Positions 47,335-55,262 of a stretch of DNA of 64,000 nucleotides are shown one piece after another. Position numbers and translations under genes: made by a program. How positions within the stretch are numbered: position 1 is the first letter of the stretch; each line of letters begins with the position of its first letter. Location: the NCBI RefSeq assembly GCF_904846235.1, contig NZ_CAJGZN010000002.1:1-64000 (forward strand), read 5' to 3'. The notes below the pieces were generated by a model. That model was not told the DNA's origin, did no database searches, and worked only from the letters and a program-made list of their open reading frames with translations. The DNA is from Psychrobacter immobilis (GTDB lineage: Bacteria > Pseudomonadota > Gammaproteobacteria > Pseudomonadales > Moraxellaceae).

Positions 47335-47441
47335 TATAGTCGATTCAATTTAAAAGTAGTACAAGGCAACCGAGTGTAGATGTACATTTGATACTTCAAG
47401 CGAGGTTAACGCTGTAATACTTTTATAGTGGAATGACTATA
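47335..47441. mobile_element. 107-bp IS630-type miniature inverted-repeat element (MITE-like)
   Basis: Both ends begin TATAGTC on their own strand, and the two terminal sequences match at about two-thirds of their first 30 positions, sharing AAAAGTA and TACA near positions 18-29. The same layout (TATAGTC, then AAAAG, then TACAA) is seen in the ends of the IS630-type element at 49594-50502. The interior has no ORF. A TA target, usual for IS630 relatives, is present at both ends. It is probably a non-autonomous relative. Confidence 0.6.
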
Positions 47442-47463
47442 TCTAAATCTATTTTATATATTC

Positions 47464-47566
47464 GAGTGACCCCATAGTGAGACCACAATTAGGAAATCGA
47501 GCGCAAATAGTACACTTAGTACATTTAGCTCGATTGACACCGTCGTGACTCGCTATGGTTTTACTC
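47464..47566. repeat. 103-bp imperfect palindrome 3' of rtcB
   Basis: The symmetry centre is at 47515. Inner arms AATCGAGC and GCTCGATT match perfectly; outer arms contain GAGT, CCATAG and GAG with their complements at matching distances and several mismatches. The palindrome ends 1 base from the rtcB stop codon. It might terminate or stabilise the rtcB transcript or be a repeat element. Confidence 0.55.
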
Positions 47567-47567
47567 A

Positions 47568-48782
47568 TTAGCCTTTAATACACATGACCTGCTTCAGCGT
47601 ATGCACCACTTCGACCAAATCTGTTTGATTGGCCATCACTTCATCGATGTTTTTATAAGCGCCTGGTATCTCATCGATGACGCCTTTGTCTTTGCGACAT
47701 TCGACACCATCCGTCTGCGCTTTTAGCTCATCGATAGTGAACGCTCGCATGGCTTTGCCTCGGCTCATCTGTCGCCCTGCCCCATGCGAACACGAGCAAA
47801 ACGATTCAGCTTCGCCCAGACCACGTACGATAAAGGACTTTGCGCCCATAGAGCCTGGGATAATCCCAAGCTCACCTGCATAAGCACTGATTGCACCTTT
47901 ACGCGTCACATAGACTTGCTCACCAAAATGCACCTCTTCATTGACATAATTATGATGACAATTGATGGCTTCTTTGGTCAGCTGAAATCGTGGCAACCCC
48001 GCTTGTGGCGACTGCAAGGACTTAATCACCAAACGCATCATCTCACGGCGATTCTCTAGCGCGTAATCCTGCGCCCAGCCTACTGCTTCGACATAATTGG
48101 CAAAGCTATCAGACCCTTCGGCAAAGTAAGACAAATCTCGATCTGGCACATGACCAAAGCGCGATTGACGTTCTTTTTTGGCAAGGCTGATGAAATAGCG
48201 ACCGATACAATTACCGATGCCGCGGCTGCCAGAATGCAGCATGACCCAGACATCTTTGTTTTCATCCAAGCACAACTCAATAAAGTGATTACCACCGCCC
48301 AATGTACCCAACTGCTTTGCCCAAGTACGCTCAAAACCTTTAAGCATTTTAAGTAAACCTGGATGCTTATCAGTAATCGGTTTTAGGCGTTTGCCTAGTG
48401 GATCAAGCGTTGAGTTTTTGGCTTGGATTTGTTTGTGCATGTTGAAGCCGACTGGCACTTGTTGTTCAACGATCGATCGTAACGACCGTAAGCTATCAGG
48501 CAGATCGCTCGCCGTTAGGGACAAACGTACTGCGTTCATACCGCAGCCAATGTCTACCCCAACTGCGGCAGGAATGATGGCTGACTTGGTCGGAATCACG
48601 CTACCGACTGTCGCGCCTTTGCCAACGTGCACATCGGGCATCACTGCAATGTGTGAATGCACAAACTCTAGCTGGGCTAAATTGCGTAACTGCTGCATCG
48701 CACCTTGCTCAACATCCGAGGTATAAATTTTGACTGGTACGCCGTGTTTTCGATTTTTGTTTAATACTAATTGAATGCTCAT
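47568..48782 (-). CDS. rtcB: RNA-splicing ligase RtcB
   Basis: RtcB joins RNA 2',3'-cyclic phosphate or 3'-phosphate ends to 5'-OH ends using GTP and Mn2+. The metal/GMP site motifs DIGCGMNAVRL, QLGTLGGGNHFIE, MLHSGSRGIGN and the guanylylated His motif in CSHGAGRQMSR are all present. The length is 404 aa, typical of the E. coli-like branch. No rtcA cyclase or rtcR sigma-54 regulator lies next to it. The ATG has only a weak GGAAA upstream. Confidence 0.96.
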   Translation of the reverse strand: MSIQLVLNKNRKHGVPVKIYTSDVEQGAMQQLRNLAQLEFVHSHIAVMPDVHVGKGATVGSVIPTKSAIIPAAVGVDIGCGMNAVRLSLTASDLPDSLRSLRSIVEQQVPVGFNMHKQIQAKNSTLDPLGKRLKPITDKHPGLLKMLKGFERTWAKQLGTLGGGNHFIELCLDENKDVWVMLHSGSRGIGNCIGRYFISLAKKERQSRFGHVPDRDLSYFAEGSDSFANYVEAVGWAQDYALENRREMMRLVIKSLQSPQAGLPRFQLTKEAINCHHNYVNEEVHFGEQVYVTRKGAISAYAGELGIIPGSMGAKSFIVRGLGEAESFCSCSHGAGRQMSRGKAMRAFTIDELKAQTDGVECRKDKGVIDEIPGAYKNIDEVMANQTDLVEVVHTLKQVMCIKG

Positions 48783-49568
48783 AATTTATTATTTCCATTT
48801 TATTATTTTATAACCATGCATTTTTTATAATTACCATTTTTTATAATTTTTAGACATTACTTATCTATCTCAATTAAACGAAACGTTTAATAAGAAATGA
48901 AATTATAAAATTTAGGCAATAAAAAACCGTATTCTTATTAATTAAAAAATCAATAAAAATTCATGGTTAATTTATTATGGACATTTTAAAGAAAGATAAT
49001 ATAGATCAGAACCGTCGGCCACAGCGTAAATATTATATGCATAGAAAAGCTTTAGCTGAATCATAGCCTGAGTCGCTTTATTAGCAATAGCGGTAAAGAA
49101 AAATGTTAGGTAAACAGATAACAGCAAGCGCAATATGGCTTAGCACAATCGCAGAGCAAATTTGGCACAGTAGACTTAGAAAAGAGATAGCGCAAGTAGA
49201 TACAGAAAGCTATTCGTTGATATCGATAGATGGGATATCACTCAATAGCTTATATAAAAACTTAGCCAAACCTTTTCGAAGGTGTCATTGCTGTCATGTG
49301 GTTTACACATTCAATCTTTAAAAACGTCTTGGTAGTTATATAGGACACGATGATTCCTCCATAGGTTGTGGCTAACGTCAGAGCGACAATAACAGATTAA
49401 TTGAAACGATTTATCGCTTATAAAAGATAAACGATATAAATCAATGAGCCAATAATAACGATTTAAAAATTAAAGTCAATAATTAATTTGGCCTGTATAG
49501 AAAATAATTTAATAAACGTGTGTTTAATTGATCACTTTAATTTTAAATCTTATCGGTAGTTTTTAAGC
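48783..49568. other. AT-rich spacer between rtcB and the IS630-type element
   Basis: Nearly 800 bases hold no convincing gene. A 72-codon plus-strand frame at 49103-49321 is short, unlike known proteins and lacks a good ribosome binding site. Composition is very A+T-rich near rtcB. The region may be decayed DNA around the insertion. Confidence 0.5.
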
Positions 49569-49618
49569 TATAGTCAATCCAAAATAAAAGAAGTATAGTC
49601 AATCCAAAATAAAAGAAG
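49569..49618. repeat. 25-bp tandem duplication of the IS630-type left end
   Basis: Two identical 25-base copies beginning TATAGTCAATCC abut at 49593/49594. The inner copy is the left inverted repeat of the element; the outer copy is a solo end outside it. Confidence 0.85.
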
Positions 49619-50138
49619 TACAACCCATATTATGAAATAGTTTAGGTAGATTATTCTCCATCCAACCTTGTCGTAGAAACTTAGCTTGTGCCCATTTCTT
49701 TTCAATAGGATTTAAGTCAGGACTATAGGATGGTAGAAATAAAAGCCTGTGACCATGCCTATTCAGAAGACTTTTCACTCGTTTATGAAAGCTGGCATTA
49801 TCCATGACGATTACGCATTTAGTTTTAAGGCTTGGAATGAGCGTGTATTTGCACCAGTCATAGAATATATCGCCATTGATGTTTTTCTCAAAGTAATCAA
49901 GCGCAAAAAGCATCTTTTCATACAGAGCACCGATGACATTGGTACGTTTTTTAGCTTGCCAATTATAGCTATCAATACAAGGTTTACCTATCGGTGCATA
50001 GCCATAAGGACGAATAGTTTCAGCCTCAAAGCCACTCTCATCCATATAGACAACGGGATAGCCTTGCTGCTTAAAATGATCAAGCTTATTCTTATATACC
50101 GCTCTTTTTATTGGACACGCTTTTGGATGTGCTAAGGT
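49599..50138 (-). CDS. IS630-type transposase, DDE domain part (orfB frame)
   Basis: The frame gives the catalytic half: the first Asp in VVYMDESGFE, NVIGALYEKMLFALD, the second Asp in CVIVMDNASFHK and the Glu in LPSYSPDLNPIEKKWAQAK. An ATG-initiated product of 148 aa starts at 50045, but the frame reads open to the A8 run at 50140-50147 and aligns with the continuation expected after the helix-turn-helix part (KTLAHPKACPIKRAVY). The stop codon lies inside the left inverted repeat. Confidence 0.85.
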   Translation of the reverse strand, partial: TLAHPKACPIKRAVYKNKLDHFKQQGYPVVYMDESGFEAETIRPYGYAPIGKPCIDSYNWQAKKRTNVIGALYEKMLFALDYFEKNINGDIFYDWCKYTLIPSLKTKCVIVMDNASFHKRVKSLLNRHGHRLLFLPSYSPDLNPIEKKWAQAKFLRQGWMENNLPKLFHNMGCTSFILD

Positions 50139-50439
50139 CTTTTTTTTGGCTAATATTTAATCTTTTTAAGGCATAGCCAATACCTGATTTACTACAGTTT
50201 AAACGACGAGCTCGCTCATACAGGTAGTCATCTGGGTATTGATTAACGTCTTGTAGAAGGGCTTCATTGGGTATACTGCTTGGCGTTTTGACTCTGGTCG
50301 TTTGGATGCTTGGGTCTATAAGCCAGCGCTGTAGTGTACTCTTGCTGATATTATAAAAAATACAGGCCTGACGGATGCTCATGTCTTTTTGCTCAATGTT
50401 TTTGATAACTTGTGCTCGAAAATCTGCTGAGTAGGTCAT
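50092..50439 (-). CDS. IS630-type transposase, helix-turn-helix part (orfA)
   Basis: The 115-residue frame begins TYSADFRAQVIKNI and contains the first helix-turn-helix (MSIRQACIFYNISKSTLQRWL) and a second winged-helix-like segment (DDYLYERARRLNCSKSGIGYALKRL). Past the A8 run the frame continues with unrelated residues to a stop. A full-length transposase would require a +1 (or -2) shift at the run into orfB. Either programmed slippage or inactivation explains this. Confidence 0.85.
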   Translation of the reverse strand: MTYSADFRAQVIKNIEQKDMSIRQACIFYNISKSTLQRWLIDPSIQTTRVKTPSSIPNEALLQDVNQYPDDYLYERARRLNCSKSGIGYALKRLNISQKKDLSTSKSVSNKKSGI

Positions 50440-50497
50440 CTTTTATATTTCTCTTTGCTTGGTTTAAAAGCATTGTACCTTTTATATTTTGGACTGA

Positions 50498-51223
50498 CTA
50501 TATAAAACTATTTAACACTTCAGCCAATAAAGCGGCAGCAATGATTATAAATATCACCCCGCAACCACGATTGAGCCAGGCTAAGCGATTACCTACATCG
50601 AGCCAGCTTGCCAGCTTTTTGCCACCTAGCGTATATACGATTTGCCAAATCGTTTCGCTCAAAAACAAGCCGATGGTCAATAGGACATATTGTGGCCATA
50701 GTGGCGCGCTAAAATTGATAAATTTAGGGAAAAAGGCCGCGAAGAACAAAATAGCTTTCGGATTAGATAATGACACCCAAACACCAGTACGAAACAAGGT
50801 CATGTTGCTCGGCGCTATTTTAGTAGCAGCACTAGAGAGCGAACGCGGCTGTGGTGTACTGGGTACGCCGTCAGTGGCAGCATAGTCTGCTGCTACCTCG
50901 GCACTCAACTCTTTAGCATCACTCATCAAGCTACTGTCACCAGCATCGCGCCAAGAGCTGATACCCAAATAGATTAAGTATGCCGCACCCACGGCTTTGA
51001 TAATAGTCAGTAGCCACGGTGACTGGCGACTGATTACGTCTAATCCAAGCAGTGTCGATAGCAGTAATACAAACAAGCCAAGGCTCAGACCTGCCAGCGT
51101 CCATAAAGTTCGTTTGACGCCATAGTTCATGCCATACTGAAATGCCAGCAGCATATTAGGACCAGGGGTCGCTGAAATAAAAAACGTACTTGCGAAAAAT
51201 ACTGCAAACAGATGCCAAGACAT
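50498..51223 (-). CDS. LysE/RhtB-family amino acid exporter, 3' end formed by the IS
   Basis: The protein (241 aa from ATG 51223, with AGAGGTGG upstream) has the LysE/RhtB start FISATPGPNMLLAFQYGMNYG and about five or six membrane helices. An unusual 45-residue hydrophilic insert (residues about 85-130) lengthens the central loop. These inner-membrane proteins export amino acids or homoserine lactones. The stop codon TAG falls in the right inverted repeat of the IS630-type element, so the last residue or two are IS-derived; the loss looks minimal since the final helix is complete. Confidence 0.87.
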   Translation of the reverse strand: MSWHLFAVFFASTFFISATPGPNMLLAFQYGMNYGVKRTLWTLAGLSLGLFVLLLSTLLGLDVISRQSPWLLTIIKAVGAAYLIYLGISSWRDAGDSSLMSDAKELSAEVAADYAATDGVPSTPQPRSLSSAATKIAPSNMTLFRTGVWVSLSNPKAILFFAAFFPKFINFSAPLWPQYVLLTIGLFLSETIWQIVYTLGGKKLASWLDVGNRLAWLNRGCGVIFIIIAAALLAEVLNSFI

Positions 51224-51399
51224 CAACCCACCTCTACTTTGTCATGTGTAAATGGTTCTAATACGAAAGGCTATACGACTTAAATACGCGACTAAAAAAT
51301 AAACACCGCCATTCAGACGGTGTCACTTATACCTATATATCAAAAAAGTCTCGCAGAAATTACTAAAGTAACGACACGCATTCTTCTGAAGAATTACGA

Positions 51400-52692
51400 T
51401 TACATGGACGGCTGAGTCGTACAGCTATCTAACAATTTCTTTAAAAACGCATCACAGCGTTCAATTTCACTAAGCTCCACATACTCATCCGCTTTGTGCG
51501 CCTGCTCAATACTACCAGGGCCACAGATAATCGTTGGGATACCTGCATTGGTAAACTGACCGCCTTCAGTCGCGTAAGCCACTTTATGACGTTCATCATC
51601 TCCTGTAAGCGCAGCGATCAATGATTGCAACTCAGCACTATCGTCATCTGTCATTGCTGGGACGCTTTCTTCTTGCATCAGCTCAATGCCAGTCTCTGGC
51701 GCACGCGCTTGCATTTGCGCATTTAGTTCAGCGATTTTTACCTGAATGGGCGCTAGTATATCGTCTTGCGTCATGTGCGGCAGGTTGCGATAATCAAAAG
51801 TAAACTCGCATAGGTTGGGCACGATATTGGTCGCTGTACCACCGTGTATGGTACCTACTGACAATGTCGAATAAGGCACTGTAAATGATGCATCCCCGTC
51901 TTCTAAAGTGTCATCACGAGCGCTCAGCTCTTCAGCAAGCGTATCTACATAGCCGACCAATCTGCTAGCGTAGCTAATAGCATTGACACCTTGTGCAATC
52001 AATGAAGAATGCGCCGACTTGCCATGTACACGGCAACGATAAACCGCGATGCCTTTGTGTGCAACCACCATAGCCATATTGGTCGGCTCACCTACGATAC
52101 AATAATCAGGCGTGATACCGCGTGCTTTTAGGTCTGCCAAAATCAATGGCGCACCCAAGCAGCCAACCTCTTCATCGAACGACAATGCCAAATGCAACGG
52201 ACGACGTAGCTGACCGCTATTCGATAACTGCACGGCTTGTGGCAATACCGTGAGCGCACAAGCGATAAAGCCCTTCATATCACACGCACCGCGTCCGTAT
52301 AGCTTATCACCACGTATCGTCGCGGTAAACGGCTCTGAAGACCACGCTTGTCCATCAACTGGCACAACGTCGGTATGACCTGATAAGACCAGACCGTTAT
52401 TCACGATATCAGCATTCTCACCAGCTGGTACAGTCACAAACAAATTGGCTTTGGTCTCAGCTTCATTAAAGGTCAAATCTACCGTCAAACCTAACTGCTC
52501 ACAATAAGACTTTACATCGTTAATCAAAGCCAAATTAGAGTGACGACTAACCGTATCAAAGGCGATGAGACGTGTTAGCCAATCGAGGCTTTGAGTAGGA
52601 TGTTCGACACTTTTCAGCTGGACATCGCTGCTACTATCAACATTATCGCTATTACTGACATTGTCGCTATTACTACTATTATTTTGGATCAT
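51400..52692 (-). CDS. argE: acetylornithine deacetylase
   Basis: ArgE releases ornithine from N-acetylornithine in arginine synthesis; it is a cytosolic M20-family zinc enzyme. The metal ligands are in SGHTDVVPV (His), RGACDMKGF (Asp) and SFDEEVGCLGAP (Glu), and the dimerisation-domain Asn/His region VHGKSAHSS is present. The 430-residue length includes a 25-residue low-complexity Asn/Ser/Asp N-terminus. Monocistronic, between the exporter and ygfB genes. Confidence 0.93.
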   Translation of the reverse strand: MIQNNSSNSDNVSNSDNVDSSSDVQLKSVEHPTQSLDWLTRLIAFDTVSRHSNLALINDVKSYCEQLGLTVDLTFNEAETKANLFVTVPAGENADIVNNGLVLSGHTDVVPVDGQAWSSEPFTATIRGDKLYGRGACDMKGFIACALTVLPQAVQLSNSGQLRRPLHLALSFDEEVGCLGAPLILADLKARGITPDYCIVGEPTNMAMVVAHKGIAVYRCRVHGKSAHSSLIAQGVNAISYASRLVGYVDTLAEELSARDDTLEDGDASFTVPYSTLSVGTIHGGTATNIVPNLCEFTFDYRNLPHMTQDDILAPIQVKIAELNAQMQARAPETGIELMQEESVPAMTDDDSAELQSLIAALTGDDERHKVAYATEGGQFTNAGIPTIICGPGSIEQAHKADEYVELSEIERCDAFLKKLLDSCTTQPSM

Positions 52693-52740
52693 AAAATATC
52701 CTTACTACAATTTTCAGAACTATGATGTGTCAGAGCTGCC

Positions 52741-53394
52741 TTACGATGGATTGTTATGATTCATCACATCAACCACTGGCGGCATTGGTTTTGGTAACTT
52801 ACCTTCTGCCTGTAGCTCTTTGGTTGTTTTGGCATCGATAGACAAACCCGCGATGAGCGCGATATCTTTGACAGCCTTACGCTTACGCGTAGCAAAGCTT
52901 ACTGGTACCATACGAGCAAATTCATAGATATAAAGATAAGACTCTTCGCCACCTTCAAAATCTTCATCATCTTCGAGACGAATTGCGCCGATCTTAGCCA
53001 AATCCGATAGCATCTCGTTTTCTTCACTGGTCAAACCACAATCAGTAATACCAAAACCGGTCATAAAACCGTTTGCCCACTGTTTCAACGCCATCACGCG
53101 CTCGTATAAATCATGTTCATCATCTGGGATGAGCGGCATATACGCGTAAGCATCATCTTTGTCTTTTAGCTGAAACACGATGTCTTCCGCTTCTTCTGTC
53201 AGCAAGGTCAATGCAGGCTCTGGTAATGGGGCAAAGCTGAGCTCTTCAAACACCTTAGCCCAAGTTGCTTCGTCGGGTGCATTACAAGCCGTCATAAGCC
53301 CTGTCATCATGCCATGCACTTCGCTGATAGACACGTCAGTCCAGTCATCAAACGCAGTCAGCCAAGTATTCCAGCCAGAGATATTATCATTCAT
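52741..53394 (-). CDS. YgfB/UPF0149 family protein
   Basis: The 217-residue acidic protein has the UPF0149 pattern: VSISEVHGMMTGLMTACNAP near the N-terminus, the MALKQWANGFMTGFGI segment with a conserved Trp, and EESYLYIYEFARMVPVSFA. In Pseudomonas aeruginosa YgfB affects ampDh3 expression (established knowledge), but no such role is shown here. It is divergent from the coiled-coil/zapA pair, the usual order. Confidence 0.9.
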   Translation of the reverse strand: MNDNISGWNTWLTAFDDWTDVSISEVHGMMTGLMTACNAPDEATWAKVFEELSFAPLPEPALTLLTEEAEDIVFQLKDKDDAYAYMPLIPDDEHDLYERVMALKQWANGFMTGFGITDCGLTSEENEMLSDLAKIGAIRLEDDEDFEGGEESYLYIYEFARMVPVSFATRKRKAVKDIALIAGLSIDAKTTKELQAEGKLPKPMPPVVDVMNHNNPS

Positions 53395-53606
53395 AATAGA
53401 TGTCCTAGTAATTGATTACTGCTCATAAAATAAAAATAGTCGCGATAAAATGTCATAGACAAATCATCGATAAATAAAAGTGAAAAGACAAAGCCTGATG
53501 CTTGTAATTACTTTGTTGATATAGATATTATGCGGTCACCTATGGCATTATTAAATGCAGCGAACAAAATTCATTCACGCTTACTTGTTAAGGATAAAAA
53601 CTGACT

Positions 53607-54047
53607 ATGTATGATCAACTTAGAATATTAGAAAAAATGGTACTCGACATCAAAAAACAGTATCAGCTTGTCAGTGCTGAACTTAGCAGCTTAAAACAAC
53701 ACCCTGTTACTGATTCAAAAGAATTTGCCGCACTAAAAACCAAACTAGATAACAGTCATAACGAACGTGACGGTGCCAAAAAACAACTGAACGATCTAGA
53801 CAAGCGTTATCAGAGTCTTGCAGAAGCGCACCATATGATCGGTGAAGAACAAGACAAATTGCAAAAACAGATCAGCCAATTACAACAACAAAACAGCGAG
53901 CTGCAACAACACAATAATGAGCTAAAACAGCAGTATAGCGATATCAAACAACAAAACAGTGAACTACAAAAGAAGAACCAATTGGCAGCCGAGCGTACGC
54001 AAGTCGTATTACAGCGCCTAACTCGTATCGATCAAGCAGAAGGCTAA
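53607..54047 (+). CDS. coiled-coil protein of the ygfB-zapA locus (ZapB/TIGR02449-like position)
   Basis: The 146-residue protein is almost entirely alpha-helical. Residues about 85-130 show repeats such as QLQQQNSEL, QQHNNEL, KQQYSDI and KQQNSEL in register, typical of a long coiled coil. It lies between ygfB and zapA, the place of the small TIGR02449-type protein in Pseudomonas, which suggests a division-related role. That is inference from context. AAGGA precedes the ATG. Confidence 0.75.
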   Translation: MYDQLRILEKMVLDIKKQYQLVSAELSSLKQHPVTDSKEFAALKTKLDNSHNERDGAKKQLNDLDKRYQSLAEAHHMIGEEQDKLQKQISQLQQQNSELQQHNNELKQQYSDIKQQNSELQKKNQLAAERTQVVLQRLTRIDQAEG

Positions 54048-54155
54048 CGTTTTCTTGTAGCAGATAGCAAAGACGTACTACTTATTCAACTGCCAAATGC
54101 TATTTGTAAAATCTGATATCACTCATTTCACTGACCAGACATTGTAGGATTTATC

Positions 54156-54599
54156 ATGACCGATGACCAAAGCAAATCGATAGAAAAACAACCAAAAAAT
54201 ACTCAAGCGCCAAGTGCGCCAGTACCAGCGCAAAAAACGACACCAGCATCAAATATATCAAGCGCCATGGCACAATCTAATACCAAAACACCTAAAGCGC
54301 CAGAACCACAAATCAAAAAAGTTGATATCGCGATTGCTGGGGTTACTTATCCAATCTTTTGTCCAGTACATGAGCAAGAAGAGCTACTGTCAGCGGTTTC
54401 ATATATCAACAACTATGCGCTCGATCTAAAAAGAGATGCGCCAAGCCTAAGTCAAGAAAGCATACTGGTACTGTGCTGCTTAAACCTATATGAAAAAATC
54501 CATGCCAATCAAAGAAATGACGAAGATCGTTTGCAGAAAGACAAACAGTCTGAGGCATTGCTCAATAAAATCATGAAAGACGCTCATTCTATTCTGTAG
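54156..54599 (+). CDS. zapA: cell division protein ZapA
   Basis: ZapA binds FtsZ and promotes Z-ring bundling. The conserved core is KKVDIAIAGVTYPIFCPVHEQEELLSAVSYIN, followed by SILVLCCLNLYEKI and the C-terminal coiled coil. The core begins near residue 52, so a Pro/Gln/Ser-rich N-terminal extension of about 50 residues precedes a typical 100-residue ZapA. AGGA precedes the ATG. No 6S RNA is recognised between it and the terminator. Confidence 0.9.
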   Translation: MTDDQSKSIEKQPKNTQAPSAPVPAQKTTPASNISSAMAQSNTKTPKAPEPQIKKVDIAIAGVTYPIFCPVHEQEELLSAVSYINNYALDLKRDAPSLSQESILVLCCLNLYEKIHANQRNDEDRLQKDKQSEALLNKIMKDAHSIL

Positions 54600-54624
54600 A
54601 TGCATCGTACTGTATTAAACATAT

Positions 54625-54658
54625 AAGCGCCTAGCCAATGAAGTTAGGCGCTTTTTTA
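54625..54658 (+). terminator. terminator of zapA
   Basis: AAGCGCCTA and TAGGCGCTT form a 9-bp stem with an 11-base loop, followed by a T run. It lies 26 bases after the zapA stop and may also act on the convergent small gene. Confidence 0.88.
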
Positions 54659-54677
54659 TGGTCAATCATTTATCTAT

Positions 54678-54968
54678 TTATGCATAAGGCGTGTAGGTCT
54701 TGCCTGCGTGAAAGTCTGCCTGATGCTCATAATTGCAAAAGAATAACTCCTGGTTCGCTTCAACATTGCCATCGGTAGCTGTACTTGGTTTGGTTTCGAG
54801 TACGCCGCGATATTCAGCCAAGCTGTTGCCACAGAAATTACACTGACGCGGAGTGGTCACATCCCCTTCTTTTGGCATCATGCTTTTAGGTGCACGCGGG
54901 TACATAAACTTATAAAAAGCCCACATTGAAGCCCAAATAATAAGGATGACGATAATAACAGCAAACAC
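54678..54968 (-). CDS. small membrane-anchored protein with a zinc-ribbon-like cysteine set
   Basis: The start is a GTG at 54968 with AAGGAG 9 bases upstream; no ATG is better placed. One N-terminal transmembrane helix (residues 2-20) leads to a soluble part with CNFC near residue 43 and FFC near residue 77, spaced like zinc ligands along with nearby His residues. I do not recognise the family. It converges on zapA. Confidence 0.6.
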   Translation of the reverse strand: MFAVIIVILIIWASMWAFYKFMYPRAPKSMMPKEGDVTTPRQCNFCGNSLAEYRGVLETKPSTATDGNVEANQELFFCNYEHQADFHAGKTYTPYA

Positions 54969-55167
54969 GGCAGTGCTCCTTCGATGACGGGTAAACGTGA
55001 GAAATAATGAAATCTACTAAATAAGATTATTTAAGACGTTTTGATAGCATAAATTTTACCGTCAATACTAGCGATAATACAATGCCTTTACCGTTTAATT
55101 GCTTATTGCGCTAACGGACTTATATCCAGCGGATAACTGTATGAGTAAACCAGTCAACTGCATAACA

Positions 55168-55199
55168 AAAAACCTGGCCATGATAAGCCAGGTTTTTTA
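55168..55199 (-). terminator. terminator of glyQ-glyS
   Basis: CCTGGC and GCCAGG form the core of a hairpin with an 8-base loop, flanked by A6 and T6 runs, 70 bases after the glyS stop. Confidence 0.88.
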
Positions 55200-55262
55200 T
55201 CAAAAGTAACCGTCAAGTTAAAGCAATAATCAGGTTAAAGTAACAATCAGCTTTTAGCAGAG

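Larger units (their letters stand above)
49594..50502 (-). mobile_element. IS630-family insertion sequence (about 909 bp)
   Basis: The element is bounded by inverted repeats beginning TATAGTC at the left and, on the minus strand, at the right end near 50502; they share TATAGTCA, TCCAAAAT and GTACAA. Inside are a helix-turn-helix ORF and a DDE-type ORF in different frames, the usual content of IS630/Tc1-mariner relatives. The TA at both outer ends fits their TA target. The right end overlaps the 3' end of the exporter gene. Confidence 0.85.

Noticed and set aside
49103-49321. 72-codon plus-strand frame between rtcB and the IS
   Set aside because: Poor ribosome binding site, no family resemblance, AT-rich surroundings; chance frame more likely, though a decayed gene cannot be excluded.
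49749-50135. 128-codon frame antisense to the IS transposase
   Set aside because: Opposite strand of a clear transposase; no independent evidence.
54600-54660. 6S RNA (ssrS) expected after zapA in many gammaproteobacteria
   Set aside because: Only about 25 bases separate the zapA stop from a terminator; no room for a roughly 180-base RNA.
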